Shown: positions 6,652 through 12,559 of the stretch, piece after piece
Numbering within the stretch: the first letter of the stretch is position 1
Layout: every line of letters begins with the position of its first letter
Position numbers and translations under genes: made by a program
Notes under the pieces: model-generated
The model's database searches: none
Seen by the model: only the letters and a program-made list of their open reading frames with translations
Told to the model about the DNA's origin: nothing
DNA from: Pseudomonadota bacterium
GTDB taxonomy: Bacteria > Pseudomonadota > Gammaproteobacteria > Xanthomonadales > Xanthomonadaceae
NCBI GenBank assembly: GCA_023392975.1
Contig: JAEWNA010000112.1
Span: forward strand, 1 to 12,559
Length of the DNA: 12,559 nucleotides
Reading direction: 5' to 3'

Positions 6652-7479
6652 ATGCAGATTCATTCGATGAAGGACGGCCTCATCCCGGTGGACGAGGCCG
6701 CATTGCACGCAGGCGACAACGCACCGGGCGGCATGCCCGACGTCTCGAGCGCATCGCTGATCGGCGGCGAAAGCCGGCGCATCTTCCACAACCAGGGCTA
6801 TCCCTGGGCGCTCAACGGCAAGATCTACACCGTCGGCGGCGGCGAAGGCAGCGGCATCATGATCGGCAAGAACCTCGTGCTGACCGCGCTGCACTGCGTC
6901 GATCGCAGCGGCGGCAAGCAGTTCTTCGTGCCCGCGTGCTACGTCGACCCGCCGGCGGGCAACCAGGCCGAGCCGTTCGGCCGCTTCGAGGTGGTGAACT
7001 ACTACCGCTGGATGGACATCGGCAACACCCACCACAGCGACGAGGGCGCGGCCGATTACGCCGTGCTGAAGCTCGCGGGCGAACCGAACGTCGGCTGGGC
7101 GGGCACCCATGGACAGGTCGACCGTGGCTGGCTCGGCCGCAAGATGTGGTACCACGTCGGCTATCCGGTCAACAACCATTACGGGTTGAAGGACCACAAG
7201 AACGGACGCCCGTCGTTCGAGATGGACATCGCGATCAAGGACATCGTCGACTACGACTACGTCAATCCCGAGAAGCTCCATCTCGCCTGCACCAAGTTCT
7301 TCACCACCGCCGACTGCGAGGGCGGCCAGTCCGGCGGCGCGCTGTTCAACATCGTCGACAACGCGGTGATGGTGGCGGGCGTGCTGTCGCAGGAAGGCGC
7401 GACCGACACCGACTCGGGATTCGCGGCCTGCCATCCGAACCTCGGCAAGCTCGTGGCCTGGTGCCGCCAGAACGCATGA
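6652..7479 (+). CDS. Trypsin-like serine protease (family S1), no signal peptide
   Basis: A 275-residue chymotrypsin-fold peptidase. The triad is visible: H81 in VLTALHC (76-82), D135 in AADYAVLKL (133-141) and S227 in GGQSGGALF (224-232). C213/C222 and C82/C96 may form disulphides. The layout, with a hydrophilic N-terminal stretch of about 55 residues before the first barrel, resembles bacterial glutamyl-endopeptidase-like (V8/S1B) enzymes more than trypsin itself, but specificity is not readable. The start is fixed by an in-frame stop at 6631 and AGGGGA at 6641. The N-terminus (MQIHSMKDGLIPVDE) is not a Sec or Tat signal, so the protein is cytosolic or exported by a signal-less route. It stands alone, convergent with the two-component genes, and has a structured leader. 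An activation pro-region at the N-terminus is possible. Confidence 0.88.
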   Translation: MQIHSMKDGLIPVDEAALHAGDNAPGGMPDVSSASLIGGESRRIFHNQGYPWALNGKIYTVGGGEGSGIMIGKNLVLTALHCVDRSGGKQFFVPACYVDPPAGNQAEPFGRFEVVNYYRWMDIGNTHHSDEGAADYAVLKLAGEPNVGWAGTHGQVDRGWLGRKMWYHVGYPVNNHYGLKDHKNGRPSFEMDIAIKDIVDYDYVNPEKLHLACTKFFTTADCEGGQSGGALFNIVDNAVMVAGVLSQEGATDTDSGFAACHPNLGKLVAWCRQNA

Positions 7480-7510
7480 GCGTGGTGAGGCCGCGGGCTT
7501 CGTGATCTGC

Positions 7511-7539
7511 GACGACGGCGCGTCCTCCGCGTCGTCGTC
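7511..7539. terminator. Bidirectional terminator-like hairpin between convergent genes
   Basis: GACGACGGCGCG (7511-7522) pairs with CGCGTCGTCGTC (7528-7539) over 12 bp with one G-T wobble and a 5-nt loop. It lies between the protease stop (7479) and the histidine-kinase stop (7538-7540), which it overlaps. There is no T-run on either strand, so it may pause transcription or protect 3' ends without being a classical intrinsic terminator. Confidence 0.5.
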
Positions 7540-8872
7540 AACGCCGGTCGGGCAACCGCAGGCGCACGCCCAGGCCGCGCCCGTCGAGCCCGTCGCCCAG
7601 CGTCATCGTGCCGCCGCAGACCTCGGCGATGCGGCCGACGATCGCCAGTCCGAGCCCCGCGCCGTCGCCGGTGGCGGCGTCGAGGCGGTGGAATCGCTGC
7701 AGGGCGTCGGCGCGGCGTTCGGGCGGAATCCCCGGGCCGTCGTCGACGACGTCCAGCACCGTCGCGTCGCCGTCGCGGCGTGCCGCGATGCGCACGCGCA
7801 CGCCGTCGCCACCGTGGCGCAGCGCGTTGCCGACCAGGTTGCGCAGCACGCTCTGCGCCAGCTGCGGACCGCAGCCGATGCGCAGGTCCGCGGGGATGTC
7901 GGTGTCCACCACGGCGCGGGTGCGACGGATCGCCGGCGCGAGTTCGGCCAGCACGTCCTCGACGCAGGCCCGCAGCGGCGCATCGATCGACATGCCATCG
8001 GGCACGCCGGCCTCCAGCCGCGACAGCGTCAGCAACTGTTCGGTCAGCGCGGTCATGCGGTCGCAGCCGGCGATCACGCCGGCCAGCGCGCGCTGGCGCT
8101 CCACCTCGTCGCGCGCACCCTGCGCGACCTGTGCCTGCGCGCGGATCGCGGCCACCGGCGTGCGCAGCTCGTGCGAGGCGTCGCCGATGAAGCGGCGCTC
8201 GCGGGCGATGCTGTCGCCGGTGCGGGCGAACAGCGCATTGAGCCGATCCAGCAGCGGCCGCACTTCGGTGGGCACGGCGTCCTCGGCGATCGGCGCGGTG
8301 TCCAGCGCGGCGCGCGCTTCCACCGCCTGCGCGATGCGCTGCAGCGGCGCGAGCCCGCGTCCGACCACGATCCACAGCCCGAGGCCGAGCAGCGGCAATG
8401 CCAGCAGCATCGGCAGGGCCTGGCGTCCGAGCGCCTCGTCGAGGATGTCCGCGCGCGCCGACTGCGGTTCGCCCACCTGCACCCAGACGCCCTCGTGGCT
8501 GCGGGTGACGTAGACCCGCCAGGCCTTCCCGTCGACGCGCACCTCGGCGAAGCCCTGGCGGAACGGCGCCAGCGGCACGTTCGGCGCGTTGGCGCTATGC
8601 ACGCCGAGGCGGCCGTGGCTCCACACCTGCAGCGCGAGGCGCTGGTGTTCGTCGCCGAGATCCGGCAGGTGCTCCAGCCGGATCTCGTCCAGCTCTTCCG
8701 AGGCCTGCGCGACCAGCAACGCGGCGGAGGTCGCCAGGTGGGCGTCGAGCAGTTCGTCGAGCTCGTGCCGGGCCTGCGCGTAGCTGGCGAGCGACGCGGC
8801 CAGCCATACGCCCGTCACCGCGGCCAGCGTCGCCGCGAGCAACCGGGCACGCAGCGAGAAGGGCCGGTTCAC
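7538..8872 (-). CDS. Sensor histidine kinase, two-component system
   Basis: A 444-residue inner-membrane kinase of the QseC/PmrB-like class. TM1 is at about 11-31 and TM2 at about 153-171, enclosing a periplasmic sensor region of roughly 120 residues with no recognised ligand motif. A HAMP-like linker follows (about 172-225), then the H box FIGDASHELRTP with phosphorylated H234, N box LRNLVGNALRH (N349), G1 box DDGPG (377-381) and G2 GDGAGLGLAI (402-411). The start is GTG 8872, 24 bp after the response-regulator stop and in the same frame, separated only by that TGA. The ribosome-binding site is weak. It is the last gene of the SHP cytochrome operon and presumably phosphorylates the regulator encoded before it. 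The signal could be redox state, oxygen, NO or a cation; the sequence does not tell. Confidence 0.93.
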   Translation of the reverse strand: MNRPFSLRARLLAATLAAVTGVWLAASLASYAQARHELDELLDAHLATSAALLVAQASEELDEIRLEHLPDLGDEHQRLALQVWSHGRLGVHSANAPNVPLAPFRQGFAEVRVDGKAWRVYVTRSHEGVWVQVGEPQSARADILDEALGRQALPMLLALPLLGLGLWIVVGRGLAPLQRIAQAVEARAALDTAPIAEDAVPTEVRPLLDRLNALFARTGDSIARERRFIGDASHELRTPVAAIRAQAQVAQGARDEVERQRALAGVIAGCDRMTALTEQLLTLSRLEAGVPDGMSIDAPLRACVEDVLAELAPAIRRTRAVVDTDIPADLRIGCGPQLAQSVLRNLVGNALRHGGDGVRVRIAARRDGDATVLDVVDDGPGIPPERRADALQRFHRLDAATGDGAGLGLAIVGRIAEVCGGTMTLGDGLDGRGLGVRLRLPDRR

Positions 8873-8896
8873 GACGGGCCGCTCATGCGCTCGCGC

Positions 8897-9565
8897 TCAT
8901 GCCGGCGCCTGCACCCGCAGCATGTAGCCGACCCCGCGCTGGGTGACGATCAGCGTCGGATCGAGCTTGCGTCGCAGGTGGTGCACGTGCACTTCCAGCG
9001 CGTTCGACTCCACGCCGTCGTCCCAGCCGTACAGCCGCTCGGACAGCTGTTCCTTGCTCAGCCAGCGGCCGGCGGAACGGGCGAACTCCAGCAGCAGGTC
9101 GAACTCGCGCGGCGACAGCTCCACGGCCTTGCCGTGCCAGCGCGTGGTGCGCGCCGCGGGATCGATGCACAGCGCGCCGAGTTCCAGCTGCGGGCGCGGA
9201 TCGCCGTCGCTGCGGCGGACCACCGCGCGCAGCCGGGCCGCGAGTTCGTCCAGGTCCACCGGCTTGATCACGTAGTCGTCCGCGCCGGCGTCGAGGCCGC
9301 GGATGCGCTCGTCCACCGCATCGCGAGCGGTGAGGATGACCACCGGCGTGCGGTCATGCGCGTCACGGCGCTGGCGCAGCAGCTGCAGGCCGGACAGGCG
9401 CGGCAGGCCGAGGTCGAGCACCACGGCCGAGAACGTCTCCGTCCTCAGCGCGGTCTCGGCGGCGATACCGTCGCGCACCCAGTCCGCGGCGAAGCCCCGC
9501 TGGCGCATGCCCACGCTCAGCGCTTCGCCGAGCAGCGGATCGTCTTCCACCACGAGCAGGCGCAT
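8897..9565 (-). CDS. OmpR/PhoB-family response regulator
   Basis: A 222-residue DNA-binding regulator, the usual length for the family. The receiver domain (1-117) has the acidic pocket E7-D8-D9, phospho-acceptor D51 (VLDLGLP), T79 and K101 (IKP). The winged-helix domain (about 125-220) has the recognition region SNALEVHVHHLRRKL (187-201) and the terminal hairpin TQRGVGYML. The ATG at 9565 is preferred over the adjacent ATG 9568 because the GGAG upstream then has a 7-nt spacing. The reading frame continues upstream to 9694, but that part overlaps the cytochrome b gene and lacks receiver-domain sequence. The gene starts 49 bp after the cytochrome b stop; a small GTCGTC/GACGAC hairpin (9593-9607) in that spacer could lower read-through. 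Its probable target is its own operon. Confidence 0.94.
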   Translation of the reverse strand: MRLLVVEDDPLLGEALSVGMRQRGFAADWVRDGIAAETALRTETFSAVVLDLGLPRLSGLQLLRQRRDAHDRTPVVILTARDAVDERIRGLDAGADDYVIKPVDLDELAARLRAVVRRSDGDPRPQLELGALCIDPAARTTRWHGKAVELSPREFDLLLEFARSAGRWLSKEQLSERLYGWDDGVESNALEVHVHHLRRKLDPTLIVTQRGVGYMLRVQAPA

Positions 9566-9572
9566 CATCGCT

Positions 9573-9576
9573 CTCC
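9573..9576 (-). promoter_or_regulatory. Ribosome-binding site deciding the response-regulator start
   Basis: GGAG on the minus strand lies seven bases before ATG 9565 and four before ATG 9568, favouring 9565. Confidence 0.6.
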
Positions 9577-9614
9577 GTCCCGAAGCATCATTGTCGTCGG
9601 CGACGACGGCGGCA

Positions 9615-10406
9615 TCAATCGTCGTCTCCATCTCCATCGCCGTCCTCGTCACCGTCCGCGCCGGCCGCGCCACGCGCGGCGTGCCCACGGTCATGGCCCT
9701 CGCCCGCCTCGGCGCCGCCGCCGGGCAGGCCGAACGGCAGCCGCTGCTGCGACAGCCCCAACGTCCAGAACGCCGCCAGCGCCAGCAGCAACACGCCGCC
9801 GGCCAGCAGCGACGGTCGCGCGATGCCGTCCTCCGGCCGCAGCCCGGCCTTGCGCCCGGTCACCATCGCCCGCGGCAGGTTCTCGCGATGCAGGACGCTG
9901 CCCGCGACCACGCCCAGCAGGTGCAGGCCGACGACGACCAGCATCGCGGTCGCCAGCGCCTCGTGCACCTCCTCCAGCGCCTCGCCGCCGCCGGCCACCA
10001 TCGCCACGCCGACGCCGGCGGTCGCCAGCCCCAGGCCGAGCAGCAGCCAGATCGCGACCGCGCCCGCCGGGTTGTGGCCGACGTAGTGCGCGGGATTGCC
10101 CTGCGCCATCGACTTCACGTAGCGCCACGTCGCGCCCGGGCCGCGCAGGAATTCCGAGAAGCGCGCGTAGCGGCTGCCGACGAGGCCCCACGCCAGCCGG
10201 AACAGCACGAGCCCGAACAGGCTGTAGCCGAACAGCAGGTGCAGCAGGTGCTGGCGCTCGCTGTCGGAGGTGAGCCAGGCGCCGGCGAAGCAGACGGCGA
10301 GGCTCCAGTGGAAGACGCGGGTGGGCAGATCCCACACCAGCACCGGGCGGGCGCGTTCGACGGCATCGCCCGTGGGCGGCGCGTCGTGGACGGCGGTCAT
10401 CATCAT
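9615..10406 (-). CDS. Cytochrome b561-type membrane protein (SHP/DHC partner)
   Basis: A 263-residue integral membrane b-type cytochrome of the bacterial cytochrome b561 / Ni-Fe-hydrogenase b-subunit group. It probably oxidises quinol and passes electrons to the dihaem cytochrome encoded just upstream. It opens with the typical VWDLPTRVFHWSL (24-36, H33). About four hydrophobic spans lie at 31-46, 57-77, 115-138 and 151-171, with a fifth at about 205-220. Candidate haem ligands are H33, H53 or H56, H148 and H162; HNPAGA at 111-116 is also common in the group. The C-terminus (from about 232) is an unusual His, Asp and Glu tail ending in GDGDGDDD. Three ATGs occur in a row; ATG 10406 is chosen for AGGAG at 7-nt spacing. 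The start overlaps the DHC stop. Confidence 0.9.
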   Translation of the reverse strand: MMMTAVHDAPPTGDAVERARPVLVWDLPTRVFHWSLAVCFAGAWLTSDSERQHLLHLLFGYSLFGLVLFRLAWGLVGSRYARFSEFLRGPGATWRYVKSMAQGNPAHYVGHNPAGAVAIWLLLGLGLATAGVGVAMVAGGGEALEEVHEALATAMLVVVGLHLLGVVAGSVLHRENLPRAMVTGRKAGLRPEDGIARPSLLAGGVLLLALAAFWTLGLSQQRLPFGLPGGGAEAGEGHDRGHAARGAAGADGDEDGDGDGDDD

Positions 10407-10942
10407 GGCTTGGCTCCTGCAGGAGATCGTGGCGACGCGCGCGGCAGGCGCACGTCGTGTTCGGAAAAGACGCCGCGCTCGGCGCCGCGATGGCAGGCAG
10501 CGCAGTTCGCGGCGGACTTCACCGCCGGCGAGCGCCACAGCGGCGCCGGCACTTCGCGGTGTTCGCGCACGAACCACGGCGCGCGGGTGAGGCGCAACGG
10601 CGCCGCCGGATCGGCCGGCTGCGAGCCGGCACCCGCGACCAGCCAATTGCGGATCGTGTCGGTCTGCGCGAGGGTCAACGACGCGTCGTTGCCGAAATGA
10701 CGGTCGAGCCCGGCCATCAGCGCGCGCCACGACGACGCCGGCAGACCACGCGCGGGATACGGCACGTGGCAGCTGCCGCATTCCTCGACGTAGAGCGAAG
10801 GCATGGGCCTGCGCGTCGGGCGACGCTCGTCGCCATCGTCGTCGTCATCCGCACGGACCGGCGCGGAGGCCAGTGCGAGCATCAGCGCGAGCGGCAGCGC
10901 CGGCAGGGCGATCGCGGAGGCGATGCACGAACGGCGGCTCAT
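10403..10942 (-). CDS. dhc: Dihaem cytochrome c (DHC family)
   Basis: A 179-residue periplasmic cytochrome. A signal peptide (hydrophobic core about 7-27) ends near A31 in APVRA, and the mature protein then begins with an Asp-rich stretch DDDDDGDE. Two covalent haem sites are seen: CGSCH (55-59) and CAACH (147-151). The sequence around the first (SLYVEECGSCHVPYPA, then a DRHFG segment at 80-84) is typical of the DHC family described from Rhodobacter. ATG 10942 overlaps the stop of the SHP gene (ATGA), and its own stop lies within the triple ATG of the cytochrome b gene. This fixed order, SHP-DHC-cytochrome b, is a known cluster, and DHC is thought to relay electrons from cytochrome b to SHP. 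Confidence 0.92.
   Translation of the reverse strand: MSRRSCIASAIALPALPLALMLALASAPVRADDDDDGDERRPTRRPMPSLYVEECGSCHVPYPARGLPASSWRALMAGLDRHFGNDASLTLAQTDTIRNWLVAGAGSQPADPAAPLRLTRAPWFVREHREVPAPLWRSPAVKSAANCAACHRGAERGVFSEHDVRLPRASPRSPAGAKP
10414..10418 (-). promoter_or_regulatory. Ribosome-binding site deciding the cytochrome b start
   Basis: AGGAG on the minus strand lies seven bases before the first of three consecutive ATG codons (10406, 10403, 10400), favouring 10406. Confidence 0.65.
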
Positions 10943-11376
10943 CGCGCACCGCCCGTGCGCAGCGAGGACAGCCAGGCGAGCACGTCGCCTTTCTCGACCG
11001 CGCTGCATTCGCGCCCGACCACGTCGCGGCAGTTGCGGCGGAACCATTTCTCCACCTTCGCCGCATCGGTGAAGCGCGCGGGATTCGCCGCCGGCGCCAG
11101 CGGGCGCAGCGCGCGGCCGGTCACGGCATGGCGGCCTTCCGCCGTCGGCGTGTCGGTGTGGCAGCTCGCACAGCGCCAGTCGTTGCCGTGGGTCGTGGTG
11201 AAGAAGCGGCGGCCGCGCTCGGCCGAGAAGCCGCCGAACCCGGGCGACAGGCGCGCCGCCTCGGCGGCGTAGCCGCGCTGCAGCTCCGCCGGCGTCGCCG
11301 CCCACGACGCGAACGTCGCCAGCAACGTCGCGGTGCCGAGACTCCGCGCCATTCCGCGGAGGATCGTGTGTCGCAT
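10939..11376 (-). CDS. shp: SHP-type monohaem cytochrome c (DUF1924)
   Basis: A 145-residue periplasmic cytochrome. The signal peptide is at about 1-27 (core 12-25, cleavage likely near WAATP). A single haem site CASCH is at 69-73. The rest (ERGRRFF 53-59, HGNDWRCASCHT 63-74, WFRRNC 111-116) fits the DUF1924 family, which includes SHP of Rhodobacter, an oxygen- and NO-binding cytochrome with an Asn sixth ligand. N115 followed by C116, with C124 able to form a nearby disulphide, is my candidate for the same site. The ATG 11376 is preferred over 11409 because GAGGG at 11384-11388 sits seven bases upstream and the signal peptide then begins directly. First gene of the operon. Role: terminal acceptor of the DHC/cytochrome b chain; the physiological substrate is not established. 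Confidence 0.9.
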   Translation of the reverse strand: MRHTILRGMARSLGTATLLATFASWAATPAELQRGYAAEAARLSPGFGGFSAERGRRFFTTTHGNDWRCASCHTDTPTAEGRHAVTGRALRPLAPAANPARFTDAAKVEKWFRRNCRDVVGRECSAVEKGDVLAWLSSLRTGGAR

Positions 11377-11383
11377 GTCGAAA

Positions 11384-11388
11384 CCCTC
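11384..11388 (-). promoter_or_regulatory. Ribosome-binding site deciding the SHP start
   Basis: GAGGG on the minus strand, seven bases before ATG 11376. It falls inside the reading frame if the earlier ATG 11409 is used, which argues against that start. Confidence 0.65.
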
Positions 11389-11406
11389 ACATCGATTCGT
11401 TGCCGA

Positions 11407-11447
11407 CACGATGCGCCCCGTGAATTAAGCGGGACTTATGCATCGTG
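11407..11447. repeat. 8-bp inverted repeat flanking the shp promoter region
   Basis: CACGATGC (11407-11414) and GCATCGTG (11440-11447) are exact reverse complements, 33 bp apart start to start, about three helical turns. They flank the AT-rich patch that holds the -10 candidate. This could be a regulator-binding site, perhaps for the OmpR-type regulator of this operon, although that family often uses direct repeats. Confidence 0.4.
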
Positions 11448-11451
11448 CGAA
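11423..11451 (-). promoter_or_regulatory. Candidate promoter of the shp-dhc-cytochrome b-regulator operon
   Basis: On the minus strand TTCGCA (11451-11446) and TTAATT (11428-11423) are spaced by 17 bp, matching -35 and -10 at four and three of six consensus bases. The match is weak, but this is the one AT-rich patch between the peroxidase and SHP genes. A weak basal promoter would suit an activated operon. Confidence 0.3.
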
Positions 11452-11452
11452 T

Positions 11453-11468
11453 GCCTGCAGATGCAGGC
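11453..11468. other. Short palindromic hairpin in the ccp-shp spacer
   Basis: GCCTGCA (11453-11459) and TGCAGGC (11462-11468) pair perfectly around GA. It lies just upstream of the promoter candidate of the shp operon. It could be an operator half or part of the peroxidase transcript's 3' end. Confidence 0.3.
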
Positions 11469-11485
11469 GGCCGCGCATCCGCATG

Positions 11486-11515
11486 CGCGAACGCCCGCCG
11501 AGGCGGGCGTTCGCG
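11486..11515 (-). terminator. Strong 14-bp hairpin downstream of the peroxidase gene
   Basis: CGCGAACGCCCGCC (11486-11499) is an exact reverse complement of 11502-11515, with only two loop bases between, so about 13 bp plus a 4-nt loop in RNA. It lies 34 bp after the peroxidase stop. No T-run follows on the minus strand. It probably ends or stabilises the peroxidase transcript and separates it from the shp operon. Confidence 0.6.
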
Positions 11516-11549
11516 GGTCGCGCCGTGCGTGCAGGGGGAGCGTGCAGGA

Positions 11550-12559
11550 TCAGACGCCCGACGGCTTCGGCGTGGTGTCGTCGCGCTCGGGCAGCTCCGG
11601 ATAGTCGATCTTCGGGATCGGCGCGGTCAGCGCATGCAGGAACAGGTGGATCTTCTCCGCCTCGTCCGGCGTCAGCGTGGCGCCGAGCTGGGCGTCGCCC
11701 ATGATCGTCACCGCCTCCTGCAGCTTCCACACGTTGCCGGAGTGGAAGTACGGCGCGGTCGCGGCGATGTTGCGCAACGGCGCGGCGCGGAACACGTAGT
11801 CGTCGCCCTGCGACTTGGTCACCGCGAAGCGGCCGTGGTCGCCCGCCGGGCGCACCGCATCGGCCGGCGCATGCACCACGCCGAACGGGAAGTAGGCCTG
11901 GCCGCCGAGGTTGATGCCGTTGTGGCAGCTCGAACAGCCCTTGTCCATGAACAGCTTGAGGCCCGCCTGCTGGTCGGCGGTGAGCGCGTGCGCGTCGCCC
12001 TTGAGGAAGGCGTCGAACGGCGCGCCGGGCGTGATCAGCGTGGTCTCGAACGCCTCGATCGCCTTCGCCATGTTGTCGAAGCTGACCGGCGACGACTCGC
12101 CCGGGAACGCGCTCTGGAACGCGCTGACGTACCCGGGCATCGACTTCAGCGTCGCCTCGACGACCTCGGGCTTGTTGTTCATCTCCACGCCCGCCTGCAC
12201 CGGGCCCTTGGCCTGGGCCTTGAGGTCCTCGGCGCGGCCATCCCAGAACTGGGCGACGTTGAACACCGCGTTGTAGACCGTCGGCGCATTGCGCGGGCCC
12301 TTCTGGAAGCCGTGGCCGATCGAGGTCGGGACGCCGTCGATGCCGCCCATGCCGACGTTGTGGCAGGCGTTGCAGCTGATGACCCCGCTGGAGGACAGGC
12401 GGCCGTCGAAGTAGAGCATCTTGCCAAGCGCGATCTTCTCGGGCGTCACCGGGTTGCCGGCGGGGTCCGGCGCCCGGTCGGGGATCGGCTGGAACAGCGC
12501 CTGCGCCTGCTTGAGCAGCTCCGGCGCAGCGGCCGGGCCCACCGGCGCCGCCTGGGTGG
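11550..12559 (-). CDS. ccp: Di-haem cytochrome c peroxidase, N-terminus beyond window edge
   Basis: A periplasmic bacterial cytochrome c peroxidase reducing hydrogen peroxide to water with electrons from cytochrome c. At least 335 residues are visible. The frame stays open to the window edge, so the true start and signal peptide lie outside; the GTG at 12542 is internal. Haem-binding motifs are CNACH (12374-12360) and CSSCH (11936-11922). Between them is the family block IGHGFQKGPRNAPTVYNA and a FWDGRA motif, then GPVQAGVEM with the likely catalytic Glu (codon near 12185). Near the end, YFHSGNVWKLQEAVTIMG supplies the usual Met ligand region of the electron-transfer haem. The C-terminus is a Pro- and Asp-rich tail. 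Composition matches the neighbours. It is followed by a strong hairpin and is likely transcribed apart from the shp operon. Confidence 0.95.
   Translation of the reverse strand, partial: TQAAPVGPAAAPELLKQAQALFQPIPDRAPDPAGNPVTPEKIALGKMLYFDGRLSSSGVISCNACHNVGMGGIDGVPTSIGHGFQKGPRNAPTVYNAVFNVAQFWDGRAEDLKAQAKGPVQAGVEMNNKPEVVEATLKSMPGYVSAFQSAFPGESSPVSFDNMAKAIEAFETTLITPGAPFDAFLKGDAHALTADQQAGLKLFMDKGCSSCHNGINLGGQAYFPFGVVHAPADAVRPAGDHGRFAVTKSQGDDYVFRAAPLRNIAATAPYFHSGNVWKLQEAVTIMGDAQLGATLTPDEAEKIHLFLHALTAPIPKIDYPELPERDDTTPKPSGV

Noticed and set aside
9566..9694. N-terminal extension of the response regulator (43 extra residues).
   Set aside because: It overlaps the cytochrome b coding end, lacks receiver-domain sequence, and a good ribosome-binding site lies inside it before ATG 9565.
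7502..10273. A 923-codon plus-strand open frame spanning the kinase, regulator and cytochrome b genes.
   Set aside because: It is antisense to three genes with complete family motifs. Its own product is repetitive and has no domain.
11550..12559. Reading the di-haem protein as MauG or a related oxidase.
   Set aside because: The second haem block keeps the IMG methionine region and the GPV...EM peroxidase motif of bacterial cytochrome c peroxidases, and no methylamine-dehydrogenase genes are nearby.

Overview
The window is about 12.6 kb of very GC-rich, gene-dense bacterial DNA. Codon third positions are almost all G or C, and the gene families (EptA-type lipid A transferase, di-haem peroxidase, SHP/DHC cytochromes, NadV/NadM-Nudix) suit a gammaproteobacterium of the Xanthomonadaceae type (Lysobacter, Luteimonas, Xanthomonas relatives). 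The taxon is an inference from composition and content. I see no rRNA, tRNA, CRISPR array, insertion sequence or phage gene.

Plus-strand half (1-7479). A complete lipid A phosphoethanolamine transferase (eptA, 47-1696) is followed by a perfect 15-bp inverted repeat and a candidate promoter. Then comes a tight four-gene run (1819-6527): bifunctional NMN adenylyltransferase/Nudix hydrolase (nadM-Nudix), nicotinamide phosphoribosyltransferase (nadV), an unassigned radical SAM protein and an unassigned protein that joins an SAM-dependent methyltransferase-like domain to a nucleotidyltransferase-like domain. NadV turns nicotinamide plus PRPP into NMN and NadM turns NMN into NAD, so the first two genes form a complete two-step nicotinamide salvage route. 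The last two start 2 bp after and within the stop codon of the preceding gene, so they are probably made with the salvage enzymes. What they do is unknown, and this is the most interesting part of the window. A 124-bp spacer with nested inverted repeats leads to a trypsin-like serine protease (6652-7479) that has an intact catalytic triad and no signal peptide.

Minus-strand half (7538-12559). Reading right to left: a di-haem cytochrome c peroxidase, cut by the window edge; a 173-bp spacer with hairpins and a possible promoter; then a compact operon of SHP-type monohaem cytochrome c (DUF1924), dihaem cytochrome c (DHC), cytochrome b561-type membrane protein, OmpR-family response regulator and sensor histidine kinase. 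The cytochrome genes overlap by ATGA junctions. The likely electron path is quinol to cytochrome b to DHC to SHP at the periplasmic face. The two-component pair probably controls this operon. The two halves converge on a 12-bp hairpin at 7511-7539.

Protein-family calls rest on motifs read by eye. No database search or structure prediction was possible.
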